From contig NC_058149.1 in the NCBI RefSeq assembly GCF_011075055.1, positions 6,516,449 through 6,580,448 of the forward strand: a stretch of DNA of 64,000 bases. Reading direction: 5' to 3'. Below, piece by piece: positions 24,233 to 35,130 of the stretch. This DNA comes from Mangifera indica. Taxonomy: Eukaryota > Streptophyta > Magnoliopsida > Sapindales > Anacardiaceae. The first letter of the stretch is position 1. Each line of letters starts with the position of its first letter. The notes beneath the pieces were generated by a model. The model ran no database searches, had not been told where the DNA came from, and saw only the letters and a program-made list of their open reading frames with translations. Both the position numbers and the translations under genes were made by a program.

Positions 24233-25113
24233 TCTATCATCATTGCGCGGGACATCCGACAAACGAAAACAAACATCTTTCACAAAGAGAGATTGTTGAA
24301 CAACTTATTTGTAAACGATGTCACAGACCTGGAAATACTAGACAAAATTGCAAGAGTCCTATTCTGATACTTAGTTCCATACCATTAAGTTTAGGAGTAA
24401 AAAGAAAGATGAAAGATAACTACACTTGTAATTGTGTTTGTTCATTAAAAGTTGTGATTATACTTGTTACTTTAAATATAAATTTTGTCATTGTAATATA
24501 TTTTAATATAAAAGTTGTGATTGTAGTTGTTACTTCATATATAAAGTTTGTGATTGTAATATATTATCTTTGAAACTTGTGATTGTAATAATTAATATAT
24601 CTATAAGATTTCGGCTTATAATCGCTATATATGTTAATGTTGATTTCATATATCCATTATTAGTCATTTTTTCTTCACTATACCTATGTTTATAGTAATT
24701 ACATAAATGACAAACACATGTAAATGAACCAACATAAATGAGATATAAATATATGAATAAATAAACACATATACATATACAAATGAGATATATTATAATA
24801 CTCAATCAATATCCTAAAAATATAGTTCTGTGCCTAAACGCATGCGTAGGCGTAATGAGTCCTCCCCCTTAAAAGATAACAATCAACTAAGTGTTAAACA
24901 CTTGATGTATCGTAGCATGAACACACCATAATCACCTGATAGGGGCATCTACTGCAATATATCCATCACCCTATGCAATGCAAATAGATCATCCCGAGGA
25001 GTCCAACCCATGTGAGACCAAAATGATATCATAGTTAGCAAATGTGGTATCATCGATGTATACCCTAACATCTTCTAACTAAATAGCTTTGGGTGAGTAG
25101 TAAAACTTTGTAA
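24233..25113. repeat. 881-bp tandem duplication, copy 2
   Basis: Offset of 891 bp from copy 1. Downstream of this copy the Ulp1-like reading continues in frame (25114-25180), so copy 2 is the one joined to the rest of that gene, and copy 1 repeats its 3' end. On the plus side the upstream transposase continues only into copy 1. Confidence 0.95.
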
Positions 25114-25396
25114 TGAGTCGTAAACTATAATCTTCCACTCCTTCAAATCTAGGACCCCTGTAACCCAATATGCATTATTTAAGTTTATCAGGATAAATAC
25201 TTGCACACATTAATAAAATACATATAGTAGACCTTCATTTAGTAATCCTTGAAAAGTAATTGAGATTCAAATACTGACTATATCAACCACACCCTATGGT
25301 TTCAAATGTAAGTCAGAGAGATAATATGTATCCACTAGTCATGTAAAGAGTGAAGGAAATTGGTAGTTATACTGATTTTTCATTTATACGACATAC

Positions 25397-26837
25397 TGGT
25401 GTGTTGTCGTAGGCAACCAAAATTAAAACCTATACTTCTAAAAATATAATATGATAATGCAAGTAAAGGATTGTCCCACAAAGAGTGTCTAATCTAATTT
25501 ATATGCTAACGTGAATAAGATTAAAAAGAGGGGGTTTGTTTAAAACGAAATAAAAGTAAAGAAACAACTAAGAAGCAAATTAAATTAATTATCAAAATTA
25601 ATGAGAAAACACTCCTTGGTCCAAGTCAACATCCACCATCAGAACCTCAACAACTGATCATTGATGCACGAATAGATTTATTCATACTTTAAATATTCAC
25701 TGTTGTAATTACTTTCTTATCTCTCCTTAGTCATAGTTAATTAGAAACAAGGGATCTAATTAACCATAACTATCAAACAACCTAAGTCAAGCATTATAGA
25801 TTCAGTTTGAGAGCAGCATTAAAAATTAGAGAGATCAATGAAGCTAAACAACACAAGCACAAACGATTGTATTTAATTTAGTCGAACGTTCTTCTTAAGA
25901 TTTAATAATCGCTAACGTAGCAAATGATTAACCCTTAGTTGCTTCTTAGATTAGAAAGATCAAATAATTACGGATTTGATATTTAATCTAGCAGTAGGTT
26001 ATAATGAATAATTAACTAGTAGACCTCCTAGCAATCAAACAAAATAACCATTAAAATAAATCAAACACATAAGAACAATCGATACTCAAAGCATAAATTG
26101 AACAATAAAACTGATTGGACCTCACAGTTTATGAATTCAGAGGTTTCAGTTTCCTTTGACCAAGCCAAATAAATCAGCCACGCGGGGCCATGGAAAAGCA
26201 CGCAAAGAAGAGAAGAGAAAAAGAAAAAAAATAGCTGCTATTCTGTTGCTTTCCGTCTCTTCACGTTCTTTCTTTTTAATATGCAGATTTTTAGCCTTTT
26301 CCAAGCTCTCCTAAAGGTAGTTTGGAGTCTTCTAATAATAGGATATTCCCACTAATTATGGGAAATATTAAAAATAAAACAAAAGTCCTGATTTAAATAG
26401 GAAAGAACAACATAACAGCTGTGAAAGTCATCCACAACCTGGAGACTTCTAAAAAAATATCATGCATCTGATCTGCCACTAAAATCACAGAGCAGGAAAC
26501 GTTCTAGTGCAGGTGCAGTAACTTCAAACCCAATTTTGACCCTGATTCGATCAGTTCTAGACAAATCCTAAACCATGGAATTTGTAGAGCTCTTTCTTGG
26601 CTTTCCATAGCATCTTGAATCGTCTCATTTGGAGCTCGGATGCGAAAAGTATGCCTAAAATACAGAGACATATCAAGACTGTCTAGAAATTGTGAAATTA
26701 ATTCCGTTTTTTTTTTAAAAATGCCTCCAAATGCTACCTAAATCAAAATGTAAACTTAATAAGTATGATTGGGCATAAAATAAACATAAAAGACTAAGTA
26801 TGAAGGAGTAAAAATTTAGCATTATGCAGTCTTATCA
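25397..26837 (-). repeat. 3' LTR of the minus-strand gypsy element
   Basis: Starts TGGTGTG and ends CTTATCA on plus. The purine tract (AATTCCCCCACACTTAG on plus, 26838-26854) abuts its right end, as expected for the 3' LTR of a minus-strand element. Confidence 0.9.
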
Positions 26838-28600
26838 AATTCCCCCACACTTAGTATTTGCTTGTCTTCAGGCAAAACTCTAAAACTAATAAGTCAATAA
26901 AAAAAAAACAAGGTTGCAACCTCACCAACAATAAACAACCAACCTTTTCGAAACTCACAACGCATCTTGAACAACATTCTTAAACAACTTACAATTACTG
27001 ATAAGCAATTTCACTTGAAGATGGAGCAAACTAAACAGGCAGACCCTCATGGAAATAACACTCATTCTCATGTGTTTGAAGGGTATGTGTTTCACTCAAA
27101 TTCTTTCTAACGAAAATGATCTACCATAGGCTTGCATATCTTTTCATTCTCCACCACTAGGATCCCATGCATGACACAAATCATAAGGACTTTCCACAGG
27201 TTGTAACGGGGTCAGGTTTCAAGGCAGGAAACAGTTTGGGAATGTAGCTCAAAAGCCATCGAATCTAGCAGAGCAAACAATTATTCAATGTCAAGTTTGG
27301 GCATACAAGATATGTAAGACCAAAAATCTCCATCAGTAGCTTCTACCTTTCTATATATTATATATGAACAACCCTTTTTCTTGAAAATTTAGGAGGGATT
27401 AATAATTTTGAATTCATTGAAAACATTTTCCTCCAACACTTTCCTTTCTTTCTTTTTTTTTTTTTTTGAATAATGACGACTTCATCAACCATGGAGCTCA
27501 CACATTGAAAATGAAAACATGCTCCATTTCACTAGTCATAACCATACCAAAAATACGAACACCCCCACACTTATATTTTTTTCTTTTTGCACACCCATTC
27601 AATAACAATGATGAACAATGCTCCATTAGTCCTCAAGCTAGGTATAAACATTGTGTTTTAGGTTAAAGGCTTGTAATGTGGGTTTATAACAAACCAAAAT
27701 GGCCAATAAAGCTCAAAGGGGTTCAACAAAGGGAAAATTAATCACAAGGTACGCTATTTGGCAATTGTAGTTTAATGTCAAAGAGGGCCTTAATCACATT
27801 CATGTCTAATGCGTGGGTCAATGTAGCCTCAAGGAGAATCAAGGCAAGTTCTGGAGAAAAAAATCCATGGAATAATATCACTCATGAAAGGAAAACAACA
27901 AGAGACTGATATGGATGTGTCAGTCTATAGCTCAAAAATCTCACAGGCTAATGCCTACCAAATTTAGTCATTACTATTCTCAAAGAAACAAACTATACCA
28001 ATTAATCACAAATTGCAAGACGACCTGTTCAATCATGTTATAAATCTCTCAAGCTCAATTGAACCTTGCTCATGATATCCACAACTATAAACTATTAACA
28101 CATGCAAAAACAAAAGCAAAGGCTTATTGTTTTATTTTTTTTTCCATTTTGAAAAAACAAACACAAAACACACTTTATTTTTTAAAAAAATAGTTTTAAA
28201 AAAAAATCAATAACAATATTCCAAAATAAAAAAAAAACATAACCTAAATCCCCTCCCCCACACTTAAAACTGATGTTATCCCCAACATAAGGTTAAATGC
28301 AAAGAAAAGGCAAATAATAACCAAAACAAGAGCGAAAAAATAAAAAGAAAATAGAACGAACTCCCCTTGGGTTGCCTCCCAAGCAACGCTTTTGTTTATT
28401 GTCTTTGGCTCGACTCAATACTTCATTCTTCAATCGGAATAAATTAGATCCTGGAGATTCACTTCTGCCAAATTCTCTACTTGGAAACCTTCATAAAAAA
28501 GCTTAAGCCTATGGTCATTCACCTTGAATATCTTAGAAGTTGCTAAGCTTTGAATTTCAACTACACCATGAGGAAAAACATTAGTAACAACAAAAGGTCC
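26838..28600 (-). other. 3' untranslated region and polypurine tract of the minus-strand gypsy element
   Basis: The polypurine tract sits at 26838-26854. A second purine-rich block, part of the conserved GGGGATAACATC...GTGTGGGGGAGG signature, lies near 28246-28285, and the motif AGCGTTGCTTGGGAGGCAAC (minus) is at 28370-28389. 26888-27270 is duplicated at 31108-31492. No coding region. Confidence 0.7.
26888..27270. repeat. Internal duplication in the gypsy element, source copy (3' untranslated region)
   Basis: Starts TAATAAGTCAATAAAAAAAA and stays alignable with 31108-31492 to about ATCGAATCTAGCAG at the end. Identity is high, above 90% by eye. Confidence 0.9.
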
Positions 28601-28603
28601 AAT

Positions 28604-29300
28604 CTAATGAGAACACAACTTACCAGGAAATAGACGAAGCTGTGATTGCTGTAGGACTTTTTGACCAATTTTGAACTCTTTCCTAGAAATCATCTTGTCA
28701 TGAAAAGCCTTCATTTTCTCTTTGTAAATTCTTGCATTTTCATAAGCATCATTGCGAATTTCCTCTAACTCTTGTAGTTGCAACTTCTTGTGTTCTCCAC
28801 TTTCATCCATCTTCATGTTTAAACTCTTGATAGCCCAATACGCCGTATGTTCTAACTCAACTGGAAGGTGGCATGATTTCCCAAACACTATCCGATAAGG
28901 TGACATACCAATAGGTGTCTTATATGCAATCATATATACCCACAAAGTATCATCTAATCGCAAACTCCAGTCCTTCCTACTTGGATTAGTTGTCTTTTCA
29001 AAGATGGACTTGATTTCTCGATTTGATACTTCTGCTTGTCCATTAGTCTACAGATGATAAGCAGTTAATATCTTATGGGTTACACAATACTTCCTTAGCA
29101 ATGCCTCCACGGTTCTATTACAAAAGTGAGTGTCTCGATCACTTATTAGAGTTCTTGGAATTCCAAATCTAGAAAATATGTTAACTTTATAAAATTTGCA
29201 ACAACTTTAGAATCATCAACAAGAAAAATATAGATACATAATCAACAACAAGCAAAATATAGATAAAACTGTAAGACATAGGGAATGGCCCTATGAAATC
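28604..29300 (-). pseudogene. Integrase core and C-terminal part of the minus-strand gypsy element, broken
   Basis: The catalytic core (about 29300-28970 on minus) is cut by stops. The end, 28963-28604, is open for 119 codons: [20 protein letters not shown], then [19 protein letters not shown], then [17 protein letters not shown]. This is the typical tail of Athila/Tat integrases. It joins onto the zinc-binding head at 29307-29690. Confidence 0.8.
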
Positions 29301-29306
29301 GATGCC

Positions 29307-29690
29307 TCACACATAAAAAATTTCACGAAATAGTTTTGGGATTTGTGGCATCTTAGTCTTTTGAGAGATATTATCTGTCCTTTGGCATTGCTCACATGAC
29401 TTACAAAAAGAATATGAATCTCGAAATAAAGTCGGCCAACAGAAACCATACTCAAACACTTTTCTCGCTGTTCTCCTAACTCTGAAGTGACCTCCATAAC
29501 TATAAGAATGACAAAAGGTTAGAATGGAAATAATTTCATTATTAAGAACACATCTTTTTATCACTTGATTTGCACAATGCTTCCATAGGTATGGATCATC
29601 CCATACATAGTGCTTGACATCACTCTTGATCTTATCTTTTTGTGCTTTAGACAAACCATGAGAAATTATGTTAGTAACCAAATAATTCAC
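29307..29690 (-). pseudogene. Integrase zinc-binding head of the minus-strand gypsy element
   Basis: Open for 127 codons. The zinc site reads HSYSYGGHF ... CKSCEQCQR, with two His and two Cys at the usual spacing, preceded by the YLWKHCANQVIKRCV linker. It follows the RNase H end at 29703 directly, separated by one stop. Confidence 0.85.
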
Positions 29691-29702
29691 AATGCATGCA
29701 TA

Positions 29703-31085
29703 CTAAGGTAATGTCGCACTTGTGGAAAATAACTGTTCGTTAAGGAACATTTCTTGTAGAGGCATTTCATCTTTCCCATGAACCAAACGACTCAAGTGAT
29801 CAACAACACGGTTTTCTGTTCCTCTTTTGTCTTTAATCTCGAGATCGAATTCACTCAAGAGACGTATCCATCTTACTAATCTCGGTTTTAACTCTTTCTT
29901 TTTCATTAAGTAGCGAAGAGTTTCATGATCAAAATAAACAATAACTTTAGTACCAAGCAAATAAGATCGAAATTTTTTTGAAGCAAAAACAATAGCTAAG
30001 AGCTTTTTTTCTATAGTAGAATAATTTCTCTGGGCATCATTCAATATCCGTGAAGCATAATAAATGGCATGAGTTGCTTTTCCAATTCTTTGACCCAAAA
30101 CAGTGCCTACTGCATAGTCACTTGCATCACACATTATCTCAAAAGGAATGTTCCGATCAAGGGGTTGGAGAACTGGGGTAGAAATGAGAAGTCTATTCAG
30201 CTCATCAAACACTTGTTTACATGCCTTATCAAACTTAAAGACTACTTCCTTTTGTAGCAACTTGCATAGAGGTGATGCTATTTTGGAGAAGTCCTTGATG
30301 AATCTTTGGTAGAAATCTGCATGTCTAAGAAAAAAACGAATTTCTTGTACACTAATGGGGTAAGGTAGAGACTGAATAATATCAATTTTAGCTTTGTCAA
30401 CCTCAATTCCCCTAGAGGAAACAACATGACCCAAAACAATATGTTGTTCAACCAAAAAATGACATTTTTCATAATTTAATACAAGGTTAGTTTTTATGCA
30501 TCGTTTAAGAACAAGTGTAAGGTTATGCAAACAATCATCAAAGGAATCTTCATAAACTGTAAAACCATCCATAAAGACCTCTATGATCTGCTCAATATAA
30601 TCAGAAAATATGCTAACCATACATCTTTGGAAACTAGCTGGGGTATTGCAAAGTCCAATAGGCATACGACAATATGCAAATGTCCCAAAAGGGCATGTAA
30701 AGGTCATCTTTTCTTGATCTTCCAGTGCAATAGTAATCTGAAAATAACTTGAATAACCATCAAGAAAACAATAGTAAGAACAACCAGCTAACCTCTCAAG
30801 CATTTGATCAATAAAAGGTGAAAGGAAGTGGTCTTTGCGGGTTACAATATTTAATTTTCTATAATCTATACAAATCAGCCACCTATTCTGAATATGGGTG
30901 GGTACCAACTCATCATTCTAATTTTTCACCACAGTCATTCCAGTCTTTTTAGGAACCACTTGAACTGGGCTAACCCAATTACTATCTGAAATAGGATAAA
31001 TCACACCAGCTTCGAGAAGCTTGAGAATTTCTTTCTTCACTATATCCATCATAGGCGGGTTTAATCTCTTCTATGGTTGACGACA
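29703..31085 (-). pseudogene. Reverse transcriptase and RNase H of the minus-strand gypsy element
   Basis: The longest open frame of the window is 30908-29703 (401 codons), preceded in frame by one stop near 30918 and by VSPVQVVPKKTGMTVVKN back to about 31085. Domains in order are: [34 protein letters not shown], the catalytic site [13 protein letters not shown], the connection [23 protein letters not shown], then RNase [39 protein letters not shown] and the end VDHLSRL. The second catalytic Asp of the FMDD motif is Gly, so polymerase activity would be lost. The usual upstream protease is missing: the duplicated segment begins at 31108. Confidence 0.9.
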
Positions 31086-31107
31086 TGGGTTTGCTCATTC
31101 TTCTAAC

Positions 31108-31492
31108 TAATAAGTCAATAAAAAAAAAACAAGGTTGCAACCTCACCAACAATAAACAACCAACCTTTTCGAAACTCACAACACATCATGAACAACATTC
31201 TTAAACAACTTACAATTACTGATAAGCAATTTCACTTAAAGATGGAGCAAACTAAACAGGCAGACCCTCACGGAAATAATACTCACTCTCATGTGTTTGA
31301 AGGGTATGTGTTTCACTCAAATTCTTTCTAACGAAAATGATCTACCATAGTCTTGCATATCTTCTCATTCTTCACCACTAGGATCACATATATGACACAA
31401 ATCATAAGGCCTTTCCACAGGTTGTAACAGGGTTAGGTTTCAAGGCAGGAAACAATTTGGGAATGTAGCTAAAAAACCATCGAATCTAGTAG
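31108..31492. repeat. Internal duplication in the gypsy element, inserted copy replacing gag C-terminus and protease
   Basis: Copy of 26888-27270. Its left edge lies about 20 bp beyond the readable start of reverse transcriptase and its right edge abuts the truncated gag frame. The orientation is the same as the source copy. Confidence 0.9.
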
Positions 31493-31907
31493 TGTCTTTT
31501 AAAGAGAATGGAAAGGCTCTCAATTTAATTTGCTCTTCCATCACCCCTGTGGGTTTCATACTCATGCACACTACATGAAACTCTTTTAAATGCTTATGAG
31601 GATCCTCACCTACAAGACCGTGGAAAGTGGGCAATAAGTGAGTTAGTCCTGATTTTAATTCAAAAGTAGTAATAGCATCTAATGTAGGAAATTGAATGCA
31701 TAGGGGTTGTTGGTTTAAGTTAGGGGCAGCAAGCTCTTTCAACGTTCTAGCCATGACTTCCTCTTCTGAATTACTAGCAAATAAAGTTAGGTTGTTCTCT
31801 TCCAAATTTTTTCGTGCTTCCCTCCTTAATTGACGCACAATCCTCTCTATTTCTGGATCAAATTCTAAGTTACCTTGATTAGAAGATCGAGCTACAACCA
31901 TACACAA
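31440..31907 (-). pseudogene. gag N-terminal fragment of the minus-strand gypsy element
   Basis: An open stretch of 155 codons starting MCMVVARSSNQGNLEFDPEI, with the gag core blocks GEDPHKHLKEFHVVCMSM and IKLRAFPFSLKDTTRFDG. Just past that point the frame runs into the duplicated 3' untranslated sequence. The last ~15 codons (GFLATFPNCFLP) come from that sequence, so gag stops after the first third. The zinc knuckle is absent. Confidence 0.85.
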
Positions 31908-32101
31908 TCAAAGAAATTCTAATAAACCACAAAAAAAAAAAAACAAATCAGAAAAAAATTAAAATAATGAAAATAAAAAAAATTCTATGCCAAAATTGAA
32001 ACTAGAAATTTTTTTATTATTATTTTATTAAATTGAAAAAATAAGATAAAAATAATAATAAAAGATCACGAAAGACAAAAAAAATTAACTAGAATCACTC
32101 T

Positions 32102-32122
32102 TCGACAACGGCACCAAAAATT
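32102..32122 (-). promoter_or_regulatory. Primer-binding site of the minus-strand gypsy element, tRNA-Asp-like
   Basis: On minus: TTTTTGGTGCCGTTGTCGA right after the 5' LTR end. It resembles the TGGCGCCGTTGCCGGGGA site of the Athila/Tat branch, and corresponds to the site at 2344-2361 of the other element. Confidence 0.8.
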
Positions 32123-33561
32123 TGTTGTGCTATTGTAGGCAACCAAAATTAAAACCTATACTTCTAAAAATATAATATGATAGTGCAAGTAAAGGATCAT
32201 CCCACGAAGAGTGTCAAGTCTAATTTATATGCTAACATGAATAAGATTAAAGAGAGGGGGTTTGTTTATAACAAAATAAAAGTAAAGAAACAACTAAGAA
32301 GCAAATTAAATTAATTATCAAAATTAATGAGAAAACACGCCTTGGTCCAAGTCAACATCCACCATCAGAACCTCAACAACTGATCATTGATGCATGAATA
32401 GATTTATTCATACTTTAAATATTCATCGTTGGAATTACTTTCCTATCTCTCCTTATTCATAGTTAATTAGAAACAAGCGATCTTCTAATTAACCCTAACT
32501 ATCAAACAACCTAAGTCAAACACTATAGATTTAATTTGAGAGCAGCATTAAAAATTAGAGAGATCAGTGAAGCTAAACAACACAAGCACAAATGATTGTA
32601 TTTAATTTAGTAGAACGTTCTTCTTAAGATTTAATAATCGCTAACGTAGCAAATGATTAACCCTTAGTTGCTTCATAGATTAGAAAGATCAAACAATTAC
32701 GGATTTGATATCTAATCTAGCAGTAGGTTATAATGAATAATTAACTAGTAGGCCTCCTAGCAATCAAACAAAATAACCATTAAAGTAAATCAAACACAGA
32801 AGAGCAATCGATACTCAAAACATAAATTGAACAATAAAATTAATTGGATCTTATTGTTTATGAATTCTGAGGTTTCAGTTTCCTTTAACCAAGCCAAATA
32901 AATCAGCCACGCAGGGCTATGGAAGAGCACACAAAGAAAAGAAGATAAATAGAAAAAAATTAGTTGTTGTTCTGTTGCTTTCCATCTCTTCACGTTTTTT
33001 CTTTTTAATATGTAGATTTTCAGCCCTCTCCAAGCTCTCCTAAAGGTAATTGGAGTCCTCTAATAATAGGATATTCCCACTAATTATGGGAAATATTAAA
33101 AATAAAATAAAATCTTGATTTAAATAGGAAAGAACAACATAACAACTGTGAAAGTCGTCCACAACCTGGAGACTTCTAAAAAAATATCATGCATCTGATC
33201 TGCCACTAAAATCACAGAGCAGGAAACATTCTAATACAGGTGCAGCAACGTCAAGCCCGATTTTGACCTTGATTCAATCAGTTCTGGACAAAGCCTAACA
33301 TGAAAGTTGTAGATATCTTTCTTGGCTTTCCATACCATCTTGAATCGTCTCATTTGGACATCAGATGAGAAAATTATGCCCAAAATACGGAGACACGTCA
33401 AGACTGTCCAAAAATTGTGAAATTAATTCCCTTTTTTTTTTCAAATGCCTCCAAATGCTACCTAAATCAAAATGTAAACTTAATAAGTATAATTGGGCAT
33501 AAAATAAACATAAAAGACTAAGTATTAAGGAGTAAAAATATAGCATTATGCAATCTTATCA
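32123..33561 (-). repeat. 5' LTR of the minus-strand gypsy element
   Basis: On plus it starts TGTTGTGCTATTG and ends CAATCTTATCA. It matches 25397-26837 throughout. The target duplication TATAC follows. Confidence 0.9.
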
Positions 33562-34464
33562 TATACTTATGAGAGATGTGTGTAACAAAACAAGTCTATA
33601 CTATTATCCAATTCTGATGGACCTCTATAGTATCATCATGATGTCGTTGACGTAACAATCCTAAAAACGAATTTGCATGCTGTAAAAACAGAAAAATAAT
33701 ATTATCATGCACCTAAATGAAATTTCATACTAAAACAAAATTAATTGACCAAGTGAACTTACCTTATTGGACAACCATTCAGATGTGTCCATGATTGTAT
33801 CCTAAAAAGTAATTTTGATCCTCATCTCGATGTTATACACTTTACATTTTTCGAAAAGATCAAGTCCCTTATACCATTTCTTGAAAATTTTCTCATGTTC
33901 GATACTCGATAATTGCATAATCGATCTCGTTTATTAGATTTATGGTTTCAACAGATTTATGTATAAGCTATGAATGAGTGGTCCCTTCTTGACAGGTCAA
34001 CCATGAAATGTGCGAAAATACTACACCAAAACAAATAATATGTCATTTAAAATCATATTAACTTGTGAGATTTTTAAATTTATTTCAATATCTTCTGTAA
34101 GGTAAAAGTCATGGTCAGGGAATCCACAAGTGAGGTCAGGTCGATTGTATCAAATCTCAAGACCAACTAGAGTTAAATATATGAAATCAGAAAATAAATA
34201 ATATACTTTTCAATCGTACTTATTAAAGTTATAATGAAAACATTTACGAAATTTTCCTACTTGAACTATGTCCCCTTATGTTGGAAGCTGAACCACATCG
34301 TCAGTGACCTCGTCATTTTGAGAAGCCACATCAATCACTTATTTCCCCTTGCTTGGAGTGTTGAGATAGACCAAGTAGATATCCTGTTGTAACAATAAAT
34401 AAAAGGCAAATGAAAATTAATATTAACAAAAGTAACAATTTATATTGGTTAATCTAACAGTTTA

Positions 34465-35130
34465 CCTCAACTATCATAAAAGGTGATAATGGGGAATTCT
34501 CATGGGGTGATCCATCGTCGTCAATGACATCTTGTGACAATATTAACATTTCATATCAATTAATCAAATTGTGTAACAAAAATTACAAAGTATACAGTTA
34601 ACAATGTACGTACCTCTAATGTCGAAACAGATGTCATCATGGGATCACCCCTCGATGCAACTTTTACAACACCAAGACAGTGACAATATTGACCATAACG
34701 AGTTAACAAGGAATCGATAATTGAATGTGCAAATGAGATATAATATTATCAAACAACGTTATACTTACTGGAATCATCACATAAGGTGTCAATAAAGAAA
34801 TTGTATGGGGTTATCCATCATCGTCGACATTCAGTAACAGTATGAACAGTTTATATTGGTTAATCAAAGAATTGCGTCATAAAGATTACAAGGTCTACAA
34901 TCAATATTATACGTATATCTACTGTTAGAGCCGATGTTATCATGGGATCCCCCCTTGGTACAGCCTAAAAAACGCCAGGGCACTATCACAATGTCGATGG
35001 TAACAAGTTAACAAGGAATCAATCAATGAATGTTGAATTCTGATATAACATTTACAAATGACATTATAATTACCTAAACCATCATAGAAGATGTTAACGA
35101 GGAAACCTCATGCAATGATCTATTATCGCC
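34465..35130 (-). repeat. Three-unit tandem array, period about 300 bp, of small exons and introns in the Ulp1-like gene
   Basis: Words recur at 300-bp steps: GGTGATAATGGGGAA / GGTGTCAATAAAGAA / GATGTTAACGAGGAA at 34482, 34784 and 35088, and GATGTCATCATGGGATCAC / GATGTTATCATGGGATCCC at 34630 and 34931. On the minus strand each unit ends near splice-donor-like GTACGT or GTAAG sequences, so short exons and their introns seem to have been multiplied together. Units have diverged clearly, so the array is old. Confidence 0.65.

Larger units (their letters stand above)
25397..33561 (-). mobile_element. Minus-strand Athila/Tat-branch Ty3-gypsy element with full LTRs, 8165 bp
   Basis: Inserted in the Ulp1-like gene. 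The LTRs at 25397-26837 and 32123-33561 are about 1440 bp each and roughly 93-95% identical in stretches compared by eye. Flanks CATAC (25392-25396) and TATAC (33562-33566) form a 5-bp target duplication with one mismatch. The primer site, gag, reverse transcriptase, RNase H and integrase all read on the minus strand. The gag C-terminus, zinc knuckle and protease are absent, replaced by a copy of the element's own 3' untranslated sequence. The head of the element is therefore on the right. It is younger than the other two large gypsy elements judging from its longer open frames. Confidence 0.9.

Noticed and set aside
23639..24805. Two identical 91-codon minus-strand open frames (23639-23914 and 24530-24805)
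   Set aside because: They are identical only because they lie in the 881-bp duplication. The predicted peptide is hydrophobic and low in complexity, from AT-rich spacer between the two convergent genes.
34465..35130. CRISPR-like regularly spaced repeats
   Set aside because: Units are about 300 bp, diverged and lie in plant transposon introns. Nothing fits a CRISPR array.
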